DNA of 64,000 bases, taken from Methylocella sp. (GTDB lineage Bacteria; Pseudomonadota; Alphaproteobacteria; Rhizobiales; Beijerinckiaceae). Below, piece by piece: positions 28,529-36,783 of the stretch (positions are counted from its first letter, which is position 1; the number at the start of each line of letters is the position of its first letter). The DNA lies in the NCBI GenBank assembly GCA_037200525.1, contig JBBCGG010000001.1, positions 3,464,501 through 3,528,500 on the forward strand, written 5' to 3'. Below the pieces are notes generated by a model. The model had not been told where the DNA came from. It did not search any database and saw only the letters and a list, made by a program, of their open reading frames with translations. A program made the position numbers and the translations under genes.

Positions 28529-29392
28529 GCCGTTGTGACGAATTCGGCGTTTGGGGGATTCTCGCGAGGATCTTTCCATGATTCAAGGCTGATTTTTGGA
28601 GATCAGCCTTGATGATTCGGGATGTCGATGCGCTGCGAGACGATCAATGGGAGCGGCTTTGTGATCTTGTGCCAGGCGGAAGAGCCGGCCAGCGCGGGCC
28701 GCGCTGCGACAATCGACGCTTCGTCGACGCGCTGTTATGGATGGCCCGCTCGGGCGGCCGCTGGCGCGATCTGCCCGAACGCTTCGGCGACCATCAGGCG
28801 GTGAAACGCCGCTACTATCGCTGGATCGAGCGCGGCGCCTTGGACGGATTTCTTGAGGCATTCACCGCCGAGGCCGATCTCGAATGGCTGATGATCGACT
28901 CAACAATCGTGCGCGCCCATCAGCACGCGGCCGGCGCAAGGATCGCCAAAGGGGGGCGGATGCCCAAGGCCTGGGCCGCTCTCGCGGTGGTTTGAGCACC
29001 AAAATCCACGCCGCGACAGACGCACTCGGCAACCCCGTTCGGCTCCTTCTCGGACCTGGGCAGCGCAACGACATCACAAAAGCGCACGCCCTGATCGAAG
29101 GCTTTGCGGCCGATGCGATCATCGCCGATAAAGGTTATGACGCCAATCACTTGCGCAAGGCTGTTCTTATGCGTGAGGCTGAGCCGGTGATCCCATCAAA
29201 ATCCAATCGCCGCGCGCCGCTCCCCTACGACAAGGCGCTCTACAAGGAGCGCAATCTCGTCGAGCGTTTCTTCAATAAACTGAAGCAGTTCCGGCGCGTC
29301 GCAACCCGATACGACAAGCTCCTCGCAAACTACCGAGGCTTCGTATTGCTCGCCGCTATTGCTATCATGCTCAGGTAATTCGTCACTACTGC
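28529..29392 (+). mobile_element. IS5-family (IS427-like group) insertion sequence, copy B
   Basis: 864 bp, flanked by a 4-bp direct repeat CTAG (28525-28528 and 29393-29396), with terminal inverted repeats GCCGTTGTGACGAATT and GCAGTAGTGACGAATT (14 of 16). It differs in sequence from copy A at 9360-10197 but has the same design. The target gene is exactly restored by removing the element and one CTAG, which shows a simple insertion. Confidence 0.92.
28609..29378 (+). CDS. IS5-family transposase made by -1 frameshift
   Basis: First frame MIRDVDALRDDQWERLCDLV to EWLMIDSTIVRAHQHAAGAR (first Asp), stop at 28995; second frame GLGRSRGGLSTKIHAATDAL, IIADKGYDANHL (second Asp) and YKERNLVERFFNKLKQFRRV (Glu), stop at 29378. 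The change occurs at A3G6 (28948-28956), where a -1 slip turns KGGRMPKAW into KGGADAQGL, the sequence usual for the family. All three DDE residues and both ends are present, so the element looks active or recently active. Confidence 0.88.
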
Positions 29393-29512
29393 CTAGGCAA
29401 AGAGTTCGCGGCCATCGACACGCGAGGCGAAATCTTGCGAATTCTAACGCAAGTCTCGCATGTTCCAGCTGACAAGAGCGTCCCGCCTCACCTTCGCGCC
29501 CAGGCGGGATGA

Positions 29513-29812
29513 CCGGCTCGACGCGAGCAGCCTTCACAACCAACGCTGCCGTCGCAGAAGCTGTAATCACTCCCATCGAAGAGCTTAAAAACGACCCGCA
29601 CGAGGTTTTCGGGCGTCCGCAATCATCCGGTTGAGGGCGTCCTTCGACGCCTGATGCGCCAGCACGATGCCGGCCGGCGAATTGCGGTCGGCCGTTCCAA
29701 GCTGGGCTTTGCAAGGAGTCTCTCCGCTGATATGTTCCTTATCTGTTCTTAATTGCAGCTGAGTCGATCGAGTTCGCGAAAGACTCCTCGACGAAGGCGG
29801 CAATAGATCAGC
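29513..29812. other. intergenic region before the helicase gene
   Basis: 300 bp with no supported gene. Starts right after the split glycosyltransferase ends. The part 29700-29812 presumably holds the helicase promoter; no clear element was recognised. Confidence 0.4.
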
Positions 29813-31936
29813 ATGATAATGTCCGCATATTCGCGGGTGATGTTTGATTCTCGGGCGGATGGGGAAATGGGCGCGGCGCATCTTGAAAAGTTGAACGACA
29901 GTCAGCGCAGCGCGGCCGAGCATGGCGTCGGCCTTGCCGACGGTGAGGTCGGGGGACCGTTGCTGATCATCGCCGGAGCCGGATCGGGCAAGACGAACAC
30001 GCTGGCGCATCGCGTGGCGCATCTCATCGTCAACGGCGCAGATCCTAGGCGCATCCTGCTAATGACGTTCTCCCGGCGCGCAGCATCGGAGATGGGTCGC
30101 CGAGTCGAGCGCATCTGCGCCAGAGTGCTCGGAGACAAGGCCGGCGCGCTCACCGACGCGCTCGCCTGGGCTGGCACCTTCCATGGGGTCGGCGCGCGGC
30201 TGCTGCGCGATTATGCCGACCAGATTGGGCTCGATCCGCAGTTTACGATTCACGACCGGGAAGATAGCGCGGACCTAATGAACATCGTCCGCCATCAGCT
30301 CGGTTTCTCGAAAATGGAAAGCCGATTCCCGACAAAGGGGACCTGCGTGGCGATCTATTCGCGAGCGGTCAATGCGGAGGCCCCGCTGCAAGACGTGCTG
30401 CGCGCGAACTATCCCTGGGTCGCGCAGTGGGAGGCGCAACTGCGCGAACTTTTCGCGGGCTATGTCGAGGCCAAACAGATCCAGAGCGTCCTCGATTACG
30501 ACGACCTCCTGCTCTATTGGGCGCAGATGGTCAGCGATCCGGTCCTCGCCGACGATATCGGCGGTCGCTGGGATCACGTGCTGGTCGACGAATATCAGGA
30601 CACCAACCGGCTTCAGGCCTCGATTTTGACAGCGCTGAAGCCCAGCGGCCGGGGGCTGACCGTTGTTGGCGACGACGCCCAGTCTATTTACAGCTTCCGC
30701 GCCGCCACAGTGCGCAACATCCTCGACTTCCCGAAAAAATTCAGCCCGCCGGCGGAGATCATCACGCTCGATCGCAACTACCGCTCGACACAGCCGATCC
30801 TGGCGGCCGCCAATGGCGTCATCGATCTCGCAAAGGAGCGGTTCACGAAGAATCTCTGGACTGAACGCGAATCCGCCGAACGGCCTTGCCTCATCACTGT
30901 GCGCGACGAGGCCGACCAGGCGAGGTTCGTTGCGGGGGAGGTTCTTGAGAACCGGGAGGCGGGCATGCGGCTGAAGGAACAGGCCGTCCTGTTCCGCGCC
31001 AGCCACCACAGCGGACCGCTGGAAGTCGAGCTGACCCGCCGCAACATCCCCTTCGTCAAATTCGGCGGGCTCAAGTTTCTTGATAGCGCGCATGTGAAGG
31101 ACATGCTAGCGGCGCTGCGTTTCGTTCAGAACCCCCGCGACCGAGTCGCCGGCTTCCGGATCATGCAGCTTCTGCCCGGCGTCGGCCCGTCATCGGCGCA
31201 AACAGCGCTGGACGCCATGGCCGACCGGCCCGATCCTCTCGCCGCGCTTGTCGACCTCCCCTGCCCTCCCCGAGCGCGGGCCGATTGGCCGGGCTTCGTC
31301 GCATTGCTGCGCGACCTGCGCCGCTGCTCCAGCTGGCCGGCCGAAATCGCGCAGGTAAGCAACTGGTATGAGCCGCATCTTGAGCGCATTCACGAGGATG
31401 TCGAGATGCGAAAGGTGGACCTGCTCCAGCTCGAGAATATTGCAGCTGGCTATCCGTCGCGCGAGCGGTTCCTGACCGAATTGACGCTCGATCCTCCCGA
31501 CGCGACCTCGGGACAGGCTGGCGCGCCCCTGCTCGACGAGGACTATTTGATCCTCTCGACCATTCACTCGGCCAAGGGTCAGGAATGGAAATCGGTCTTC
31601 GTGCTTAACGCGGTCGACGGCTGCATCCCTTCCGATCTCGGCGTCGGCACGACGGACGAAATCGAGGAGGAGCGGCGGCTGCTCTATGTCGCAATGACGC
31701 GGGCGAAGGACAGTCTCTCCCTCATCGCGCCGCAGCGATTCTTCACCCACGGACAATCGGCGACCGGGGATCGACACGTCTATGCTGCGCGCACGCGCTT
31801 CATTCCGACAAAGCTACTGCAACTGTTCGAATGCCGTGCGTGGCCCGTGACACCCACGGGACAAGCGGGAGCAGCATCGCAGGCGCGACAGGTCCGCGTC
31901 GATGTCGGCGCCCGGATGCGCGGAATGTGGCGATAG
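29813..31936 (+). CDS. UvrD/PcrA-type superfamily 1 DNA helicase
   Basis: 707 residues, a 3'-5' SF1A helicase. Motifs in order: Q-motif LEKLNDSQRSAAEHG, Walker A LLIIAGAGSGKTNTLAHRV (about residues 50-68), Ia ILLMTFSRRAASEMGRR, Walker B HVLVDEYQDTNRLQ, III LTVVGDDAQSIYSFRAATV, IV LDRNYRST, V LILSTIHSAKGQEW and VI ERRLLYVAMTRAKDSL. Length fits the UvrD family although the C-terminal tail is short. It could be an additional UvrD-like repair helicase, not the housekeeping UvrD. It lies between two inverted glycosyltransferase copies and has no partner gene in an operon. Confidence 0.9.
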   Translation: MIMSAYSRVMFDSRADGEMGAAHLEKLNDSQRSAAEHGVGLADGEVGGPLLIIAGAGSGKTNTLAHRVAHLIVNGADPRRILLMTFSRRAASEMGRRVERICARVLGDKAGALTDALAWAGTFHGVGARLLRDYADQIGLDPQFTIHDREDSADLMNIVRHQLGFSKMESRFPTKGTCVAIYSRAVNAEAPLQDVLRANYPWVAQWEAQLRELFAGYVEAKQIQSVLDYDDLLLYWAQMVSDPVLADDIGGRWDHVLVDEYQDTNRLQASILTALKPSGRGLTVVGDDAQSIYSFRAATVRNILDFPKKFSPPAEIITLDRNYRSTQPILAAANGVIDLAKERFTKNLWTERESAERPCLITVRDEADQARFVAGEVLENREAGMRLKEQAVLFRASHHSGPLEVELTRRNIPFVKFGGLKFLDSAHVKDMLAALRFVQNPRDRVAGFRIMQLLPGVGPSSAQTALDAMADRPDPLAALVDLPCPPRARADWPGFVALLRDLRRCSSWPAEIAQVSNWYEPHLERIHEDVEMRKVDLLQLENIAAGYPSRERFLTELTLDPPDATSGQAGAPLLDEDYLILSTIHSAKGQEWKSVFVLNAVDGCIPSDLGVGTTDEIEEERRLLYVAMTRAKDSLSLIAPQRFFTHGQSATGDRHVYAARTRFIPTKLLQLFECRAWPVTPTGQAGAASQARQVRVDVGARMRGMWR

Positions 31937-32119
31937 AAAGACCTGGCGGATGAGCATCCGGCGCGGGACATATCCGTCGCCGAACATCTATCTTGGCCGA
32001 ATGAGCGACAGCTCCAGATCTTCCTCGCCAGGCGGAAGCCAATAGGCGATGCCCTGCGTTTGGCCCTCTGCTGAGGCCGTGACGACCTCAGACCAAACTG
32101 CTTTGCAGCTCCCTCCGCG

Positions 32120-33442
32120 TCACTTCGCGTAAACCGGCGCGCCTCGATCAGTTGAGACACGCGAGACTTGCTTGACGATCCGCAGGATTTCGGATTGCGT
32201 GTCGATAGCTGCAAACTCTTTGCCTAGAGCCGATGCCCGCGCACGGAAATTCGGCTTATCGAGCACGGCCCGGATGGCCTCGCGGAGGGCTGATGGCGTC
32301 GGCTCATTGGTCTTGAGATCAATGCCGACGCCAGACCACGCCACACGGGCGTTGACCTCCGCTTTGTCCTCGGTCAACCCGGCGGTAACGAGCGGAACGC
32401 CAAAGCTCAGAGCCTGGTTGACGCTGCCAAAACCGCCGTTGGTGACAAACGCATCGACCTTAGGAAGCAGCCATTCGAACGGCAAATAGCTGGCGAGGCG
32501 CGCGTTGCCGGGGATCGGACCTGGTATGGCGTCGATTGGCCTTCCGCCAGCGGTGACCACAACGAGGATATCAGGCTCATTGGCGAGCGCCGCCAGCGTT
32601 GGAGTAATCAACTGATCGAAATTATGATTGGCTAGCGTTCCTTGGGTTACAAAAACAACTTTGCGCGAGCCGTCCAGCTCATCCGCCCAAGGCGGAAGCG
32701 AAGTTTGATTCGGTATGATGGGAAGAGCGCCGATGAAGTGCACCGAGCTCGGCAAATCCCGTCGCGGAAATTCCAAACCTGGAACGGTCAACTCCATAAA
32801 GACATCCGGAAGCGCTACGACCGCGTCCAGAATATGCATCGACAATGGAGCGACGCCCACGTCCGCCATGCAATTGTTCAAGTAGCGGCCGACAGGCTCC
32901 ACAAACGCCTTGCGGTTTTCTTCGGCGAGCGCTGCGTATTCCTTGCGCTGGGCTTCGCTGGTCGCAGGCGGCAAGCCGGCGACGCCTGGCGCTCCGTCGT
33001 CGCGATGCCAAAACAGAGGGTTGGTTCCACACAGGACAATGGCCGGACGTTCGGATCGCGGTCCGAGAAGCATCGAAAAAACGCCAAGGAACAAAGCGCT
33101 GGTGATGATGACGTCGGCGGAAAACTCTTGCAGAACCTGCCGCATGCCTTTGTGCTGCGGAGGAATGAGATCGATGAAGACGTGCTCGAAGTAAAAGCGA
33201 ACCAGCTCCGGCCCTGGAGGTATTGTCTTGAGTTCCGGAAACACCGCAACGATATTGCCCAGATCAAGATCCGCTTCCGGCGGCAAGGCGCGGAATGATG
33301 CGCCGACGTCTTCAATTCGTTTGCGCATAGCGCTGCCCGACAAGACGACCACTTCATGGCCATCGGCCATCAAAATGCGTCCGATCGCAAGCATTGGGTT
33401 AATGTGGCCCGTCAAGGGGATAGCGGCGATAAGAACTTTCAT
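32120..33442 (-). CDS. UGT/MGT-family glycosyltransferase (intact copy)
   Basis: 440 residues of GT1 family, GT-B fold. N-terminal acceptor domain MKVLIAAIPLTGHINPMLAI and LLGPRSERPAIVLCGTNPLF; C-terminal donor domain KVVFVTQGTLANHNFDQLIT, ASYLPFEWLLPKVDAFVTNG and GSVNQALSFGVPLVTAGLTE. Related to macrolide- and zeaxanthin-glucosyltransferases, which attach UDP-sugars to small lipophilic acceptors; the acceptor here is unknown. It is the functional paralogue of the broken copy at 27311-29512, in opposite orientation on the other side of the helicase gene, with leader sequence also duplicated. No biosynthetic genes for a natural product are near. Confidence 0.88.
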   Translation of the reverse strand: MKVLIAAIPLTGHINPMLAIGRILMADGHEVVVLSGSAMRKRIEDVGASFRALPPEADLDLGNIVAVFPELKTIPPGPELVRFYFEHVFIDLIPPQHKGMRQVLQEFSADVIITSALFLGVFSMLLGPRSERPAIVLCGTNPLFWHRDDGAPGVAGLPPATSEAQRKEYAALAEENRKAFVEPVGRYLNNCMADVGVAPLSMHILDAVVALPDVFMELTVPGLEFPRRDLPSSVHFIGALPIIPNQTSLPPWADELDGSRKVVFVTQGTLANHNFDQLITPTLAALANEPDILVVVTAGGRPIDAIPGPIPGNARLASYLPFEWLLPKVDAFVTNGGFGSVNQALSFGVPLVTAGLTEDKAEVNARVAWSGVGIDLKTNEPTPSALREAIRAVLDKPNFRARASALGKEFAAIDTQSEILRIVKQVSRVSTDRGAPVYAK

Positions 33443-33520
33443 GCGGTGCTGTCACTTTGATTGTTGAAAAAGCACGGCGATCACCATGGCGCGTCCCCGT
33501 TTCGGAATAATTTCGGCACG
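33443..33520 (-). repeat. inverted copy of the leader at 27233-27310
   Basis: Reverse complement is highly similar to the segment before the other glycosyltransferase. Conservation of a noncoding leader suggests either a recent duplication or a shared control element. The rest of the gap to 33813 holds no supported gene. Confidence 0.8.
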
Positions 33521-33813
33521 GCGCAAAGTTGTTACGTCCGTAATCTCCGACACGCGATTGCCTGGCCCGCTCCCTTGCTGGCGTCGACAAGACCCGTCTA
33601 TGGGAGATCGCGGAATACCCCGCATAGGTCCGAACTGATTGCTTCGGTCGGACCACTCGGGATCATAACAAGACGCTTGATCGAAGATAACGGCTCGCCC
33701 ATCTGTAGCCGCGAACGCAATTGGATTGCGTTCGTAATGCAATATGATGATCTTGAAATAAAGCGGCAGTCAGAAGCCCAATAAATGCAGCTTGCTGTGT
33801 TTATTGGGGGTAG

Positions 33814-33921
33814 ATGATGAGCTATGTGGCGGATCTGATCGGTTGGCCATCGGCTACATTTCTGGTGGCTTGGATAGTTATGCAAATCGCCGAAGAAATA
33901 GGCAATCAATTGAGCGATTAA
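33814..33921 (+). CDS. 35-residue single-span membrane protein (candidate)
   Basis: A short frame MMSYVADLIGWPSATFLVAW followed by IVMQIAEEIGNQLSD and TAA. The middle (about residues 12-25) is a plausible transmembrane helix with an acidic C-terminus. GGGGG seven bases before the first ATG is a fair ribosome site. No family is recognised. Small membrane proteins of this size are often regulators of transporters or kinases, but nothing here says which. Could be chance. Confidence 0.4.
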   Translation: MMSYVADLIGWPSATFLVAWIVMQIAEEIGNQLSD

Positions 33922-34080
33922 CTCGTTGCGAGCGTTCCGCCCGGTCGATTAGGATGGCAGGATGCGACGTAGTGCGGCTGGGCCGGCAACGAGGCGAAGG
34001 CTCGAGGACCAGGGTGATGCCCTAAGCCTTCAGCGCCGCGTCTATATGGCGCGCTGCGCGCCGGACATTTTTCTCGCGTC

Positions 34081-34251
34081 TCAGGCGCCCCAATAGAACG
34101 GCTCGCCTCCAATTAGGTCGCGCCAGGTGCGAATGGCAAGCGCGTGCCAGAGCTCATTAAGCAAAACAGCCAACCTCGGCTGCGGCTGCACAAAGCTATC
34201 CCACACCGCTTCCGGCGCGATGCCGAGCGTATCCACCCAATTCATCATCAT
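34081..34251 (-). CDS. 56-residue hypothetical protein, coupled to the preceding small gene
   Basis: MMMNWVDTLGIAPEAVWDSF and NELWHALAIRTWRDLIGGEP give a compact acidic, Trp-rich sequence with natural-looking composition. Its first ATG overlaps the stop of the 66-residue frame upstream in an ATGA arrangement (34248-34251), the pattern of translational coupling seen in real operons. No family recognised. Confidence 0.45.
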   Translation of the reverse strand: MMMNWVDTLGIAPEAVWDSFVQPQPRLAVLLNELWHALAIRTWRDLIGGEPFYWGA

Positions 34252-34448
34252 GGCTCGCGCCTCACCGCGTAGCCGGCGACCATAGTATATTTCGACTGCT
34301 GCGCTTGCAGGGTCGTCTGCGCAATCAAGTCAAGCCCGTGGCAAAGCTCCGCGTATTCCCATTGATCAACCATAACTCGATCCCCTTTTTGCGTCGGCAA
34401 CATCCGCAAGATGCGATCAATTAGCTGCTTGAGAATCCTTGGCATCAA
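34248..34448 (-). CDS. 66-residue hypothetical protein
   Basis: MMPRILKQLIDRILRMLPTQ, then DQWEYAELCHGLDLIAQTTL and QSKYTMVAGYAVRREP. An internal start at MVDQWEYAELC is possible. The sequence has balanced composition unlike shadow frames in this GC-rich DNA, and its stop is coupled to the next small gene. I do not recognise it; the pairing of two small genes invites thought of a toxin-antitoxin pair, but neither sequence shows a known toxin or antitoxin fold. Confidence 0.45.
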   Translation of the reverse strand: MMPRILKQLIDRILRMLPTQKGDRVMVDQWEYAELCHGLDLIAQTTLQAQQSKYTMVAGYAVRREP

Positions 34449-34724
34449 AACCTCCAGAGCCCTGGCCGCCTAGATATGGGCGCCCTGGGGCATCAAACAA
34501 AACACATCGCCGTCAGAAGAAGCTTGGGAGCCCGCAGCAGCCGAAGCCGCATTGACGCTCTCATTTTCGCTTCTCCAAAACGGCTATCCAGAAATCACTT
34601 CGCCTCCGAAATGTCGGCGAATACTTCCTGGCGCGCCCAAATGCATATGCGGATCGCGAAGCGCCATGTGTGGGGAATCCCACACCGCTCGATGCGCCAG
34701 CCTGTTTCGAGCCGCCTATCCGAG
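34449..34724. other. intergenic region, no supported gene
   Basis: 276 bp (304 bp up to the NRAMP stop) between the small-gene pair and the transporter gene. It should hold the promoter of the small genes; open frames on the plus strand here are Arg/Ser-rich and unconvincing. Confidence 0.4.
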
Positions 34725-34750
34725 GCCTGCGGCTTTCAACCGCCGCAGGC
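34725..34750 (-). terminator. terminator hairpin of the NRAMP-family gene
   Basis: Two bases after the stop codon, GCCTGCGGC and GCCGCAGGC pair perfectly (9 bp, 8-base loop). It lacks a long T-run but is positioned as an intrinsic terminator. Confidence 0.6.
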
Positions 34751-34752
34751 GT

Positions 34753-36384
34753 TTATTTGATGGCGAGCGTTATAATCCTGACGACAATGAGACCGCCCGC
34801 CAGAACGAGGTAGCCGCGCAGAACGATCATCCATATTTTTCTCGCGCGGGACATCCGGGCCGGACCTAGCTGCGAGAGCTTCGGCATCCGCCACATGTCG
34901 CGGTTCCAGACTTTTGGCTCATCGATTGTCGCGGCGGGGCGCCTCAATGAGCCTGAAGCGATCGCCGCAATCAGCGCCAGGACAGACCCGCCACCCAATA
35001 TCGCCACGATAACGGTCTCGTTCATTTCGTCCGGGAACAGCACGGACGCAGTCAGGATCACCGAGAGCAACACCAGAACCGCGATGACGGCTCCCGTGAA
35101 CAGATTCAAGCCGCGCGAATTGGCCCACGGACCAATCACTTCCTTGTCGTTGCACAAAAGGAGCAGAAACACCGTCGCGCTCGGCAGAAGCACGCCGGCC
35201 AGGGTCTGCACCGCGTTGGTGAGGAGGCCAAGCGGAGCATTCGGCGTCAAAACGAGGCCAGCGGCAATCACAATCAGGCCGCAATAGATGGCGTAGAATC
35301 CCTTCGCGTCCTTCACTTTGCGGTACAGGGAATGCCGGATCGAGAACACGTCCGCGATAGCGTAAGCCGTCGAGAGCGATACCGCCGCTGCGCCAATCAG
35401 GCTCGCGTCAATCAGGCCAATTGCGAACAGAACTCCGGGCAGACGGCCGGCGTGCGCTTCGATACCAGCGGCGACGCCGGCCGCATCGGTGAAGTTGCCG
35501 AATTCAGGGCGCCCGCCAAAAGCCTTAGCCGTAAAGGCCATCATAGCGACGGCGCCAATAATGACCAGAATGATCCCGAACCAAAGATCGACGCGCTCAT
35601 AGCGCATGAAGCGCGGCGTGATCCGTTTGTCGATGACATAGCTTTGCTGAAAAAACAGCTGCCACGGCGCGGTGGTCGTCCCAACGATCGCAATTACCAG
35701 GAGCATGACATCGCTGAGCTTGCCTTCTTTCGGAAGCTGCGGAACGAACATATTGCGCGCGATCTCGCCAAATGACGGATGGACCATGAAGAAAATCGGG
35801 ACGAGCACAAGGCTGCCGGCGACAAGCGCCAATGCGAAACGCTCGAACCGGCGGAAGTCTCCGGCGCCAACCGCCCCCATCACCGCAACGGCCGACAGCG
35901 CGACGCCGAGTTCTTTCGGAAGCCCGAGATAGCTGAGGCCGAGGGCGACGCCGATGAATTCGGTCACGATCGTCAAGGCGTTGAGAATGAGGAGGTCCAT
36001 GACGCTGAATGCGCCCCAGAACTTCCCGAACCGCTCGAAGATCAGGCGCGCATGACCGACGCCGGTGACCGCGCCGAGGCGTAGGACCATCTCCTGATTG
36101 AGATAAAGGACCGGAATCAGAAGTACCAGCGTCCAGAGGAGAGCGACGCCATAGTTCTGGCCAGCTTGAGTGTAGGTGCTAAATGCCCCAGCGTCATTGT
36201 CTCCCACCATCACGATCAGGCCTGGACCCAGAATCGCGAGTAAGGTCTGGAGCCGGCGCCTCCAGCCACGGCGAGGGCCGGTGTCATGTTGGAGGATTGT
36301 TCCCAGCGCGCCGCGGATATGGCCGACATGGGCCTCGTCGAGAACGGCGGCGCGAGTGTGAGCGGTTGTCACATGCATTTTCAT
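34753..36384 (-). CDS. NRAMP-family metal transporter with atypical metal-site motifs
   Basis: 543 residues from ATG 36384, which has AGGAG shortly upstream; the frame opens at 36423. About 11 transmembrane segments. The first carries GPGLIVMVGDNDAGAFSTYT where canonical NRAMP proteins have DPGN, and the sixth carries VGTTTAPWQLFFQQSYV where they have the MPH motif, so the Met ligand for Mn/Fe is missing. This resembles the divergent NRAMP branch for which magnesium transport has been proposed; substrate is therefore open. Other family parts: LNALTIVTEFIGVALGLSYL and IGAAAVSLSTAYAIADVFS. A long hydrophilic N-terminus of about 45 residues is present. It is a monocistronic gene with a hairpin terminator. 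Confidence 0.85.
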   Translation of the reverse strand: MKMHVTTAHTRAAVLDEAHVGHIRGALGTILQHDTGPRRGWRRRLQTLLAILGPGLIVMVGDNDAGAFSTYTQAGQNYGVALLWTLVLLIPVLYLNQEMVLRLGAVTGVGHARLIFERFGKFWGAFSVMDLLILNALTIVTEFIGVALGLSYLGLPKELGVALSAVAVMGAVGAGDFRRFERFALALVAGSLVLVPIFFMVHPSFGEIARNMFVPQLPKEGKLSDVMLLVIAIVGTTTAPWQLFFQQSYVIDKRITPRFMRYERVDLWFGIILVIIGAVAMMAFTAKAFGGRPEFGNFTDAAGVAAGIEAHAGRLPGVLFAIGLIDASLIGAAAVSLSTAYAIADVFSIRHSLYRKVKDAKGFYAIYCGLIVIAAGLVLTPNAPLGLLTNAVQTLAGVLLPSATVFLLLLCNDKEVIGPWANSRGLNLFTGAVIAVLVLLSVILTASVLFPDEMNETVIVAILGGGSVLALIAAIASGSLRRPAATIDEPKVWNRDMWRMPKLSQLGPARMSRARKIWMIVLRGYLVLAGGLIVVRIITLAIK

Positions 36385-36555
36385 GGAAGTCTCCTGGCCG
36401 AGCGAGCGCGGAGACAAAGCCATTCATGCGGCTATGGCTTTCCGGCGCTCCTGCGCGGCAGTTTCGAATGGTGTCGGGTTCTGCTTGAAGCGCCCGCCGA
36501 AATTTTACGAAGGACTTCGGCGAGCCTACTGGGGCCATCTTTCATGTCGAAGCTC

Positions 36556-36783
36556 CTATGCTGCGAGAGATAATCGCGCGCCATCTTCCAGGCCGCCGCT
36601 GACGTCTTCGAAACTCCAGACGCAATGGAGCCGGCCAGAGACGCGATCGCGCCGCCAGCGACAGACGAGCGCGCCCGCATCCCCGCGGATATGCATGGTC
36701 TTTGTCGGACGAGCGCGAGTTGCCGACGAAGTCGACCCGCGGGGCGGCGCGAAGGCGACAATGATATTTGGGAGCTTTTTCAC
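36556..36783 (-). CDS. 75-residue protein with CRW...CVW motif
   Basis: Starts with GTG at 36783 after a strong ribosome site (GGAGGT, five bases before). Sequence: KKLPNIIVAFAPPRGSTSSA, then LVCRWRRDRVSGRLHCVWSF and EDVSGGLEDGARLSLAA. The pair CRW-x(9)-CVW recalls small alphaproteobacterial proteins of unknown function containing two Cys-x-Trp strands; the two Cys could bind metal or form a disulfide. It precedes the NRAMP-family gene by 171 bp on the same strand. Confidence 0.55.
   Translation of the reverse strand: MKKLPNIIVAFAPPRGSTSSATRARPTKTMHIRGDAGALVCRWRRDRVSGRLHCVWSFEDVSGGLEDGARLSLAA

Larger units (their letters stand above)
27311..29512 (+). pseudogene. UGT/MGT-type glycosyltransferase, frameshifted and split by an IS
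   Basis: A GT1-family glycosyltransferase gene starting MKVLITSVPLMGHLNPLLAI. The frame breaks near 27838-27842 (one missing base: FKDIK then AVFDPTRHYLNERLAALG), continues to the C-terminal nucleotide-sugar part (VTNGGYGSVNQALSFGVPLV, EDKADVNARVAWSGVGIDL) and is then cut at CTAG 28525-28528 by an 864-bp IS5-family element. After the element it resumes with GKEFAAIDTRGEILRILTQV and ends at 29512. Closely related to the intact copy at 32120-33442. With two independent lesions it is dead unless the first is a sequencing error and the element were to leave. Confidence 0.88.

Noticed and set aside
27311-33442. Natural-product gene cluster suggested by two macrolide-type glycosyltransferases
   Set aside because: No polyketide, peptide or terpene synthesis gene lies nearby; one copy is dead and the other is an isolated duplicate.
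34081-34448. Toxin-antitoxin pair
   Set aside because: Gene arrangement fits, but neither product shows a toxin or antitoxin fold that I can recognise.
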